This document shows positions 6,881-12,637 of a DNA stretch of 12,637 nt, piece by piece (within the stretch, counting starts at the first letter, position 1; each line of letters opens with the position of its first letter). A program made the position numbers and the translations under genes. The notes beneath the pieces are model-generated. The model did no database searches, was not told where the DNA came from, and saw only the letters and a program-made list of their open reading frames with translations. This stretch comes from Acidobacteriota bacterium. Lineage in GTDB: Bacteria > Acidobacteriota > Terriglobia > UBA7540. The stretch is from contig JAJYHU010000400.1 in assembly GCA_021784615.1 (NCBI GenBank), forward strand, positions 1 to 12,637. The letters are read 5' to 3'.

Positions 6881-6926
6881 GAGTTTAAGAACTCGATGGC
6901 TGCTTTTCCCGAGGAAAGCTGCCATC
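6881..6926 (-). terminator. Double hairpin at the 3' end of lutC
   Basis: GATGGC (6895-6900) pairs with GCCATC (6921-6926). The stem continues after one mismatch with GCTTT/AAAGC, a single-base bulge and CC/GG around a 3-base CGA loop, giving 13 paired bases. It overlaps the lutC stop codon by two bases. Directly downstream on the - strand GAGTT/AACTC (6881-6894) makes a second 5-bp stem. No long T run follows, so this is either a weak intrinsic terminator or a 3' end stabiliser. Confidence 0.5.
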
Positions 6927-7653
6927 ATCCGGCAAGGCAAGCTTCTTCAACCAGAATCGCGTGAAGTTCCCGGGGACCGTGAACGCCGCGCACAAGAATC
7001 TGCTCGATATCAGCAGTCCGACTCGTGCCCGTAACGAATACCACGGAGCGAGCGGGGCTCGGCAGGGCGGGATCACGGGAAACCGGCAAATCTTGCAATA
7101 CTTCATCCAGAGTGGCGCGAAGCTGGCTGCGCCGATAGAGCACAACATGGGTGGCAGGGGCAAGCGAAGCCAGTTGGCTGCCTTCGGTGAAACTGGTCAA
7201 CACCAGGCTGCCCGTCTCCGCCAACGCAAAATCGGCGCCCGTGATGCCCACCTGGGCGGCAAAACAGTCTTCCCGAAAATGGGCGGACCCCGCCTGCTCC
7301 GGCACACCGTCCGGCCACGGGCTAGCTCTCAGGCCCCAACGCCCCACCATTTCAGCAACATGGAGCTGGTTGAGAAGCGAGTTCCGGGAGAGCACTACAG
7401 GGCTGGCCGGGGCTTGGTTCAGAATCGGGCGGAGGATTCCCTCCAACATCGATAGACTGGAAGCCCGATACGCAATGCAGCCAAGCACAACAAGCTCCGC
7501 CTCAAATCGCTCAAGCAACTCCCCGGCGGGAATCGGCTGCATCACGTTCCCAAGCGGGGCCGGCAGTGGCTGGCGAGGCTCCCGCAAGCAGATCGTTTCT
7601 TTTACTTTCAATGCCTTACGGACAGAATCTAAAAAATCGCCGCGATTTGCCAA
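6925..7653 (-). CDS. lutC: LutC/YkgG-type LUD-domain protein (lactate utilisation)
   Basis: This 242-residue LUD-domain protein matches LutC, a component of the LutABC L-lactate oxidation system. Recognisable segments are VGITGADFALAETGSLVL, then SLAPATHVVLYRR, and near the C-terminus VTGTSRTADIEQILVRGVHG, which is the LutC GPSRTADIE...GVHGP pattern. The start is taken as TTG 7653, because GGAGG lies 5 bases upstream and the N-terminus then reads LANRGDFLDSVRKAL, as is usual for the family. The frame stays open to 7884, but that extension would overlap the dksA-like gene and covers the intergenic regulatory repeats. LutA and LutB normally lie beside LutC and neither is in this window, so this is an isolated copy or has a different partner. 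It is divergent from the DksA-like gene. Confidence 0.88.
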   Translation of the reverse strand: MANRGDFLDSVRKALKVKETICLREPRQPLPAPLGNVMQPIPAGELLERFEAELVVLGCIAYRASSLSMLEGILRPILNQAPASPVVLSRNSLLNQLHVAEMVGRWGLRASPWPDGVPEQAGSAHFREDCFAAQVGITGADFALAETGSLVLTSFTEGSQLASLAPATHVVLYRRSQLRATLDEVLQDLPVSRDPALPSPARSVVFVTGTSRTADIEQILVRGVHGPRELHAILVEEACLAG

Positions 7654-7658
7654 CCCAT

Positions 7659-7663
7659 CCTCC
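7659..7663 (-). promoter_or_regulatory. Ribosome binding site deciding the TTG start of lutC
   Basis: GGAGG on the - strand lies five bases from TTG 7653. No ATG or GTG in frame nearby has a comparable site, so it argues for the rare start codon. Confidence 0.6.
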
Positions 7664-7690
7664 AGGCCCGAAAATAGTAGCAATATTTGG

Positions 7691-7721
7691 ATTCTATCAT
7701 GTATAATGGCTGCCTTTTCAA
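7691..7721 (-). promoter_or_regulatory. Candidate lutC promoter
   Basis: TTGAAA (7716-7721) and TAGAAT (7691-7696) on the - strand are separated by 19 bases. Both hexamers are fair matches, with long spacing. It lies 40-70 bp upstream of the lutC start and next to the GCACGAA repeat at 7726. Confidence 0.35.
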
Positions 7722-7725
7722 ACCA

Positions 7726-7787
7726 GCACGAAATGAAGCTCTTGTGGTTTTTTTTAGGCCATGCTAAATTTCGTGCAACCTTCGTGC
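7726..7787. repeat. Three GCACGAA/TTCGTGC sites between divergent lutC and dksA-like genes
   Basis: GCACGAAAT (7726-7734) is a perfect inverse of ATTTCGTGC (7768-7776), and a further TTCGTGC occurs at 7781-7787. The last two are direct repeats 11 bp apart, close to one helical turn. They flank and overlap the candidate promoter of the + strand gene, which is the arrangement of a regulator operator. The binding protein is unknown. Confidence 0.5.
7742..7770 (+). promoter_or_regulatory. Candidate promoter of the DksA-like gene
   Basis: TTGTGG (7742-7747) and TAAATT (7765-7770) are separated by 17 bases that include a run of T. Transcription would begin near 7777, between the two direct TTCGTGC repeats, giving a leader of about 75 bases. 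Confidence 0.4.
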
Positions 7788-7850
7788 TCTCCAAACCATC
7801 AGAAGTTTCGGAAAGACGATATTTAAGGTCCCCAAAAGGAAGGTAGCGCA

Positions 7851-8201
7851 ATGCCAGTATCATTGAAGTCTCGAAACAACACATATCGGACGCTGTTGCT
7901 AAAGAAACGCGAGGAGCTTCTGGCGCGAGCCAGGAGTGGGCCCGAAGCCCTATCCGTGAGCGTGAAGTCTCCCGACGAGATGGAGTTTGCGGTTCAGATC
8001 GTGGAGCAAGACGTCAACGTCACAACAGCGACTGTCCGGAGCCGCATGCTTAAGCAGATCGATTACGCTCTTGAGCGAGTCGCTGGCGGGACCTACGGCG
8101 AATGTCAGGCGTGCGGAGAACACATCTCTCCCAACCGGCTTAAGGCTGTCCCGTGGGCAGAATGCTGCCTTACCTGCGAAGAGTTACGCTCAAGGAATTA
8201 A
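7851..8201 (+). CDS. DksA/TraR-type C4 zinc-finger RNA polymerase regulator
   Basis: This 116-residue protein is a short DksA/TraR-family member. Such proteins insert a coiled-coil tip into the RNA polymerase secondary channel and alter initiation, often together with ppGpp. The zinc finger is C85, C88, C106 and C109 (CxxC-x17-CxxC), followed by a short basic tail. The helices flanking the tip are YRTLLLKKREELLARA and TATVRSRMLKQIDYALERV. The tip region reads DEMEFA (residues 42-47), an Asp-to-Glu variant of DxxDxA. It is shorter than E. coli DksA (151 residues), as are many DksA-like proteins in other phyla. ATG 7851 follows AAGGAAGG, a strong ribosome site. The gene is divergent from lutC and followed by a hairpin (8228-8244), so it seems monocistronic. 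Length and zinc finger fit the family; the regulatory target is unknown. Confidence 0.9.
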   Translation: MPVSLKSRNNTYRTLLLKKREELLARARSGPEALSVSVKSPDEMEFAVQIVEQDVNVTTATVRSRMLKQIDYALERVAGGTYGECQACGEHISPNRLKAVPWAECCLTCEELRSRN

Positions 8202-8227
8202 CTCTCCCCTAAGGCCCAGTTTGAAAA

Positions 8228-8244
8228 TGAGCCTCAGAGGCTCA
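8228..8244 (+). terminator. Hairpin 3' of the DksA-like gene
   Basis: TGAGCC (8228-8233) and GGCTCA (8239-8244) form a 6-bp stem with a 5-base loop. The same bases also read as the 15-bp palindrome GAGCCTC-A-GAGGCTC (8229-8243). It begins 27 bases after the stop codon and is followed by a G run rather than a T run, so it may be a non-canonical terminator. Confidence 0.4.
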
Positions 8245-8256
8245 GGGGGGCTGTGT

Positions 8257-8293
8257 GCGCCGGGCAGGTTCACAATGAATTTACCCGGCAGGC
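8257..8293. repeat. Second inverted repeat downstream of the DksA-like gene
   Basis: GCCGGG (8259-8264) and CCCGGC (8284-8289) form a GC-only 6-bp stem with a 19-base loop, extended by two outer pairs after a 2-base bulge. With the hairpin at 8228 it makes a tandem pair of structures before the dehydratase gene. Confidence 0.4.
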
Positions 8294-8460
8294 GCAGCAG
8301 GTCGAACTGTTTTCCCATCGCCTCCCAAACCCTCCTTCCGTATTAAGTGCCCCTGGTGTTGTTCCCTTCCATCCTTTGCGGTAAAGTTTTGGGTTGCAGA
8401 TAGATGGTATGGATTCGGCTGGAATGCAACATCAGAGTCAATTTGTCGAAAGGATATCCC

Positions 8461-9612
8461 ATGAAGATCACAGCCGTTGAACCGCTGGTGCTCGGGGCAG
8501 CGTGGCGAAACCTGATTTTCCTCAAGGTCAAAACCGATGAAGGACTGGTCGGCATTGGCGAATGCACGTTGCATAATCGTGAAGAAGGCATTCTCGGGTA
8601 CATCCAGGGAGCGGTGCGCCGCCACGTCATCGGTTCCGACCCCTTCAACATCGAAGATCTGTGGCTTCGCATGTACCGCAACGAGTTCTGGCGCAACGGC
8701 GCCATCGCCACCACCGTCATGAGCGGCGTTGAAATCGCCTGCTGGGACATCGTCGGCAAAGCCTGCAACCAGCCGGTGTGGAGAATTCTGGGCGGGCAAT
8801 GCCACGAAAAGATCAAGGCCTACGCCAACGCATGGTACACGGTTGAGCGCAAGCCGGAGGAATTTGCAAAGCAAGTTAAGGTTGTTCTGAACAAGGGTTA
8901 CAAAGCGCTCAAGGTTGATCCTTTCGGGCCGGGCGGGCTTGAAATTTCGCATGCGGAAAAGGTGAAGTCGGTTGAACTGGTTGCCGCCATCCGCGAAGCG
9001 GTGGGGCCGGACGTTGAAATCTTCGTCGAAATGCACGGCCGCTTCAGCGCCGCCACGGCGATCGAGATCGCGCGCCTGCTGGAGCCCTACCACCCTGGAT
9101 GGATTGAGGAGCCCTGCCCGCCGGAAGATATTCCCTCGCTCGTCAAGGTGGCCGAGCACGTCAATCTGCCCGTCGCCACCGGCGAACGTTACTACACCCG
9201 CTACGGGTTCCGTGAAGTGCTGGAATCGAACGCGCCGGACATCCTTCAGCCGGACGTCATCCACGCCGGCGGCCTGATGGAAATGAAGAAAATCGCCGCC
9301 ATGGGCGATGTCCGTTCCATGGTGATGGCGCCCCACAACTCCAATGGCCCCGTCTGCACCGCCGCCAGCGTCCACTTTGACTTCTGCACCACCAATGTAA
9401 AAGTACAGGAGTGCTTTGACGATTTCTCTGAAACCTGGGTGGTGGATGCCGTTCCGGGAACGCCCCGGCCGCGCGACGGTTACTTCTATCCGCCGGAAAA
9501 ACCCGGCCTGGGAGTAGAATTGAACGAGGACCTGATCAAAGAGCATCCCTACAAAGAAGGTTTCTTCAACATGTGGGAGGAAGACTGGCACATGCGCCAG
9601 TTCACCAGCTAG
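8461..9612 (+). CDS. Enolase-superfamily (mandelate racemase/galactonate dehydratase-like) enzyme
   Basis: This 383-residue enzyme belongs to the mandelate racemase subgroup of the enolase superfamily and most likely dehydrates a sugar acid in the cytoplasm to a 2-keto-3-deoxy acid. The N-terminal capping domain starts MKITAVEPLVL. The barrel carries KVD (K151), EMHGR (E190, H192), WIEEP (E216), ATGER (E242), QPD (D265) and APHNSNGP (H292). These fall at a constant +7 offset from the galactonate dehydratase residues D183, H185, E209, E235, D258 and H285, so the active-site layout is DgoD-like, except that the first metal ligand is Glu instead of Asp. The start is ATG 8461, with AAAGGATATCCC upstream; the extension to 8404 lacks support. 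The GH35 galactosidase gene follows on the same strand, 164 bp on. Galactonate is the attractive substrate, but related aldonates are equally possible. Confidence 0.88.
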   Translation: MKITAVEPLVLGAAWRNLIFLKVKTDEGLVGIGECTLHNREEGILGYIQGAVRRHVIGSDPFNIEDLWLRMYRNEFWRNGAIATTVMSGVEIACWDIVGKACNQPVWRILGGQCHEKIKAYANAWYTVERKPEEFAKQVKVVLNKGYKALKVDPFGPGGLEISHAEKVKSVELVAAIREAVGPDVEIFVEMHGRFSAATAIEIARLLEPYHPGWIEEPCPPEDIPSLVKVAEHVNLPVATGERYYTRYGFREVLESNAPDILQPDVIHAGGLMEMKKIAAMGDVRSMVMAPHNSNGPVCTAASVHFDFCTTNVKVQECFDDFSETWVVDAVPGTPRPRDGYFYPPEKPGLGVELNEDLIKEHPYKEGFFNMWEEDWHMRQFTS

Positions 9613-9616
9613 TGTC

Positions 9617-9677
9617 GAGACGCCTCGGTAAGGCGTCTCAAAATCCGAGACGCTCCACCGGTACGCCCCTACGGGTG
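9617..9677. repeat. Triple-hairpin intergenic element, two hairpins mutually exclusive
   Basis: GAGACGCC (9617-9624) and GGCGTCTC (9632-9639) form a perfect 8-bp stem with a 7-base loop, four bases after the dehydratase stop codon. A second GAGACGC (9647-9653) can pair instead with GCGTCTC (9633-9639), again with a 7-base loop. A third stem, CACC-GTA with TAC-GGTG (9656-9677), has one G-G mismatch and a 6-base loop. The first hairpin followed by AAAATCC could act as a terminator. The compact arrangement also resembles a REP- or MITE-type dispersed element. Confidence 0.55.
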
Positions 9678-9776
9678 TGATTCCACTTGCAAATCGCAGC
9701 GGCTGGCGGTAAAAACGAACAGGCCTGCCCCGCAAGCTCGCAGACCCCGCAGTTTCTGACATCAGAGGAGTCCTCC

Positions 9777-12575
9777 ATGAAATCCAGCCGCCGCAAGTTC
9801 CTGCAATCCACTCTGGCGGCGCCGGCCGCGCTGGCGCTGGGGAGGCCGGGTCTCGAAACCTTCGCGGCCTTGTTGCCGCCGCCTGCCCAGGCAACGTTCT
9901 CGAATCCTCAGATCATCCGCTATGACCGGGATTGCTTTACCATCCACGGCCAGGACGCTTTCCTCATTGGCGGCTCTTTCCATTACGCGCGGTGTCCGCA
10001 GTCCCTGTGGGAAGACCGTCTTCTCAAATTCAAGCGGGCGGGCTTCAATACGGTTGAGACCTACGTCTTCTGGAACTATCACGAGCCGGAAGAAGGCCAT
10101 GCGGATATGAGCGAGCTGGAAGCCTTCATCGCAGCGGTCAAGAAAGCGGGCCTCTGGATGATCGCCCGCGTGGGACCTTACGCCTGCGCCGAATGGGACG
10201 CCGGCGGCTTTCCGCACTGGGTGATTTTGAAGCAGTTTCCCTTGCGCAGCGACGACCCTGAGAGCGTGAAGACTTCCCAGCATTGGTACAACCTGGTGCT
10301 GCCGGTAATCCAGCGGAACCTGATCACTTCCAACGGGCCGATCATCATGATGCAGGTTGAAAACGAATACGATTTCTGGCACTTCGTGCCCGACGCGCAG
10401 AAGCGCGCCTACGTTTCCGCGCTGGCCGAGATGGCCTGGAGCGCCGGCATCGACGTTCCGCTGATCACTTGCTGGACAAAGGTGGCGCGCGAAAATTCTT
10501 ACCCCGACATGGCGCGCATCGCCGACTTCTGCAATTTCTATCCCCGCTGGAACATTATGAAATCCGTGCCGCCCGCCCTCGCAAAACTGCGCGCGGAAGA
10601 ACCCTCCTCGCCCGTCGGAGTGACGGAACTGCAAGGCGGATGGTTCAGCAAATTCGGCGGAAAGCTTTCCATCGACCAGGAAGGACTGGGGCCTGACGAA
10701 CTGAATGTTCTGACCAAAACCGTCATGGAAAACGGCGCGACCTTTTACAACTACTACATGGGATTCGGCGGCACCAATTTCGACTGGGCAGCCAAAAACC
10801 TGACCACCACTTATGATTACGCCGCGCCGGTTCGAGAGCCGGGCGGCTTGTGGGCCAAGTATCATGAGGCTCGGGCGATTGCGCTGTTCGGCGGAATGTT
10901 CGGCCAGGTGCTGGCGCGAGCCCAAAGGCAGGATGGCGCCGCGGAATCCACCAACCCGGCCGTCAGCGTGACCGAGCGGATCAACGGCAAAAGCGGCGTG
11001 CTGTTTGTCCGGGAAAACTCGAACGCCGGCGAGCAGCGGTACAAAATGACTTTTAAGGACCCGGCCAGCCCCTCGCACCGAATCGTCAGCGTTCCGCGCG
11101 ATGGCGAACTCGCCCTCGGCGCAAGGGAGATGAAGATGATGGCCGTCCAGGTTCCTATTGCGGCCGGCGAGCTTCGTTACTCCACGGCGGAAGTCCTGGC
11201 GCACGGGCTCAACCTGGACCGCGGATTCCTGATCGTTTACGACGATCCCGGGCGCCTGGTGGAACTCTCTCTCGCGACTTCCGGCCAGCCTCGCGTCAAA
11301 GGCAACACCGTCTATCTTTACTGGGACAGTGAATATGAATCGGTGGTGATCGGGGCCCGCGTTGAAAAGAGCGCGCAGATTTTTGTGGTGAACGAAGATC
11401 TGATGGTCGTGCTGCTCCCTCGCGAGCAAGCCTTGCGGACCTGGATGGCGGAGGCTCCGGCAAAAACCTTGCCGGACGCCGAAGGAAAGGCGCCCATTTC
11501 CATTCCGTTTATTTCCGATTCGAGCCTGCTGGCTTCCTCGGGCGCAAGCAAGAACCACATCTGGGCGGAGCTGGACTTTGCGCCGGGCGAGCACCAGCTT
11601 AGCGTGCTGCTGCCGCCCAATCCCGCCGAGTGCCGCGTGAACGGCAAGCGCAGGGACTTCAAATACGACGAGCCCCACCGCACCGCGAGCCTGGCCGTTT
11701 CCACTCCCGCATTGCCTTATGAGGCGGTGTCGATCCAAAAAGTCCGCACATGGGTTGAGAAGATTTCCGACGCCCAGTCCGGCCAGTGGGTTACTTCGCC
11801 GCTGAAGCCGCTCGAAGAGTTCGGAATGATTCCGTATGATTATGTCAAATATCGCTACGATCACCTCAAGCCGGGCGGCCAGAGCAAAATGTTCATCTCC
11901 ACTTTCGCCGACGACGCGAAGAAGGTTTTCATCAACGGCAAGCTGGTTCCCGAAGCTTCCACCCCTGCAAAGCAGGTGGAATTTGACCTTGCAAAGTACG
12001 CCCGGAGCGCAGACAACACGCTCGAAATCGCCTACGAGCTTTTCGGCTCGCCCGATGGCGGAGCGAACATGGCCGAACTGAAAGGTGTTAAGTCGGTGAA
12101 CATGGGTGAGAGCGCTCAATCCGCAACCGCGCTTGGCCCGTTCGAGATCCAGCGGTTCCCGGCGCCATTGCACGGACGGGAGATCGATCCTGAAGCGCCC
12201 GCGGGCGGTTGGAGCAAATCCGCTCCCATCGGCGCAGGCGGCTCCGCGGAGCTTGCTCCGGCCTTCGCATGGTGCCGCGCCGAGTTCGCCATCGAGAAGC
12301 CTTCGCCGGAGTGGTTCGCTCCCTGGAAGGTGGCCTTTGAAGCCGGCCGCGACGCCCTGCTCTACCTGAACGGCAGGTTCGTGGGGCGCTATGTCACCGA
12401 AGGTCCGCAAAAGGATTTCTACCTCCCTGAGCCTTTCCTCACATTCGCGGGAAAGAATAACATCCTCACCGTCGTTCTAGCCTATTCCTTGGATGCCGGG
12501 CCCATCCGCACGCTGCGGATTGAGCCTTATTCCGAGTTCGCAACGCACCGCACACGGGTGGAGTTTTCCTGGTAA
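9777..12575 (+). CDS. Secreted GH35-family beta-galactosidase
   Basis: This 932-residue glycoside hydrolase family 35 enzyme should release terminal beta-galactose by a retaining mechanism. It begins with a twin-arginine signal (SRRKFLQST, then an Ala/Leu-rich stretch), so it should act in the periplasm or outside. The N-terminal TIM barrel has GGSFHYARCPQSLWEDRL, NTVETYVFWNYHEPEEG, GPYACAEWDAGGFPHW, QVENEY (acid/base E197), TELQGGW (nucleophile E284) and YYMGFGGTNFDW. The 87-residue gap between the two glutamates is usual for GH35. The C-terminal half has beta-sandwich regions, including FADDAKKVFINGK and LLYLNGRFVGRYVTEGPQ, typical of galactose-binding-like domains in large GH35 proteins. 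ATG 9777 has AGAGGAG upstream and puts the Tat motif at the N-terminus; the frame is open back to 9687. It is on the same strand as the dehydratase, separated by the hairpin element, so joint or independent transcription is undecided. Confidence 0.93.
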   Translation: MKSSRRKFLQSTLAAPAALALGRPGLETFAALLPPPAQATFSNPQIIRYDRDCFTIHGQDAFLIGGSFHYARCPQSLWEDRLLKFKRAGFNTVETYVFWNYHEPEEGHADMSELEAFIAAVKKAGLWMIARVGPYACAEWDAGGFPHWVILKQFPLRSDDPESVKTSQHWYNLVLPVIQRNLITSNGPIIMMQVENEYDFWHFVPDAQKRAYVSALAEMAWSAGIDVPLITCWTKVARENSYPDMARIADFCNFYPRWNIMKSVPPALAKLRAEEPSSPVGVTELQGGWFSKFGGKLSIDQEGLGPDELNVLTKTVMENGATFYNYYMGFGGTNFDWAAKNLTTTYDYAAPVREPGGLWAKYHEARAIALFGGMFGQVLARAQRQDGAAESTNPAVSVTERINGKSGVLFVRENSNAGEQRYKMTFKDPASPSHRIVSVPRDGELALGAREMKMMAVQVPIAAGELRYSTAEVLAHGLNLDRGFLIVYDDPGRLVELSLATSGQPRVKGNTVYLYWDSEYESVVIGARVEKSAQIFVVNEDLMVVLLPREQALRTWMAEAPAKTLPDAEGKAPISIPFISDSSLLASSGASKNHIWAELDFAPGEHQLSVLLPPNPAECRVNGKRRDFKYDEPHRTASLAVSTPALPYEAVSIQKVRTWVEKISDAQSGQWVTSPLKPLEEFGMIPYDYVKYRYDHLKPGGQSKMFISTFADDAKKVFINGKLVPEASTPAKQVEFDLAKYARSADNTLEIAYELFGSPDGGANMAELKGVKSVNMGESAQSATALGPFEIQRFPAPLHGREIDPEAPAGGWSKSAPIGAGGSAELAPAFAWCRAEFAIEKPSPEWFAPWKVAFEAGRDALLYLNGRFVGRYVTEGPQKDFYLPEPFLTFAGKNNILTVVLAYSLDAGPIRTLRIEPYSEFATHRTRVEFSW

Positions 12576-12595
12576 AGCGCTTTGGCTCGTTTTTT
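12574..12595 (+). terminator. Weak terminator candidate after the GH35 gene
   Basis: The palindrome AAAGCGCTTT (12574-12583) overlaps the stop codon and a run of six T (12590-12595) follows after six bases. The palindrome has almost no loop room, so the hairpin would be very short. The T run is the better part of the evidence. Confidence 0.25.
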
Positions 12596-12637
12596 CTTTA
12601 ATTTATTTTCAATGAGTTACTAGGGATAGCGTTAGGT

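Larger units (their letters stand above)
6549..6924. other. 376-bp region between lutC and csp: csp leader and lutC 3' structures
   Basis: No credible gene is seen. Reading the - strand, it starts with the lutC 3' hairpins (6881-6926), has a 7-bp stem ATTGGGA/TCCCAAT (6750-6771), then an AT-rich block with a direct repeat (6706-6722), a promoter candidate, and roughly 140 bases of csp leader. Long untranslated leaders are common in cold-shock genes and can act as temperature-responsive structures. Confidence 0.55.

Noticed and set aside
7702..7707. Perfect TATAAT on the + strand
   Set aside because: The only reasonable -35 (TTGGAT, 7687-7692) is 9 bases away, too close for a promoter, and the site lies upstream of a better-placed promoter candidate.
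7654..7884. Upstream extension of lutC
   Set aside because: It would overlap the DksA-like coding start and encode AT-rich intergenic sequence holding promoters and repeats; TTG 7653 has a strong ribosome site.
9765..9775. GAGGAGTCCTC palindrome covering the GH35 ribosome site as a translational switch
   Set aside because: With a single central base the full arms cannot fold as a hairpin; only a 3-bp stem with a 5-base loop is possible, which is too weak.
8281..9894. A 537-codon open frame on the - strand across the dehydratase gene
   Set aside because: It is a shadow of the enolase-superfamily gene, crosses the hairpin element and shows no recognisable domain.
9762..12410. An 882-codon open frame on the - strand, antisense to the GH35 gene
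   Set aside because: The + strand frame has clear GH35 motifs and a Tat signal. The antisense frame shows no family motif and is explained by biased codon use in GC-rich DNA.
1..12637. CRISPR arrays, tRNA genes, insertion sequences, phage or defence genes
   Set aside because: I saw no regularly spaced repeats, cloverleaf with TTC-loop pattern, transposase motif or known defence domain on either strand.

Overview
The window is about 12.6 kb of moderately GC-rich bacterial DNA with nine complete protein genes and one probable 3' gene fragment at the left edge. The mixture suggests a soil- or sediment-type Acidobacteriota genome: a GMC dehydrogenase paired with a Tat-exported gluconate-dehydrogenase-subunit-3-like protein, a Tat-exported GH35 enzyme, a short DksA-like zinc-finger protein and an isolated LutC. 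That assignment is inference; no rRNA or other marker gene is present.

Layout. Positions 1-143 hold the tail of an unidentified + strand reading frame. Positions 210-2628 are a two-gene + strand operon for a periplasmic sugar dehydrogenase: an FAD-binding GMC subunit with a CxxCxxCxxxC motif, then a small Tat-signal subunit. Convergent to it is endonuclease V (2695-3447, - strand). Divergent from that is a ROK-family protein with an N-terminal helix-turn-helix (3646-4824, + strand). The ROK gene converges on a SIS-domain sugar-phosphate isomerase or deaminase (4882-5946, - strand). Two further - strand genes follow, each with its own leader and a 3' hairpin: a cold-shock protein (6336-6548) and LutC (6925-7653). 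A DksA/TraR-type regulator (7851-8201, + strand) is divergent from lutC. The right third holds a galactonate-dehydratase-like enolase-superfamily enzyme (8461-9612) and a secreted GH35 beta-galactosidase (9777-12575). Between these two lies a cluster of three hairpins, two of them mutually exclusive.

How it fits together. The shared theme is carbohydrate oxidation. The GH35 enzyme could release galactose outside the cytoplasm, the GMC complex could oxidise sugars or glycosides there, and the enolase-superfamily enzyme could dehydrate the resulting sugar acid. The ROK and SIS pair suggests amino-sugar or phosphosugar handling under local control. EndoV, Csp, LutC and DksA are housekeeping or stress genes with no visible link to the sugar genes.

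I found no CRISPR array, insertion sequence, tRNA, rRNA, phage gene or recognisable defence system. I do not see a clearly new multi-gene system. The best leads are residue-level departures from family consensus (ROK zinc site, SIS catalytic lysine, the enolase metal ligand, DksA tip) and unexplained intergenic structure (7726-7787 and 9617-9677).
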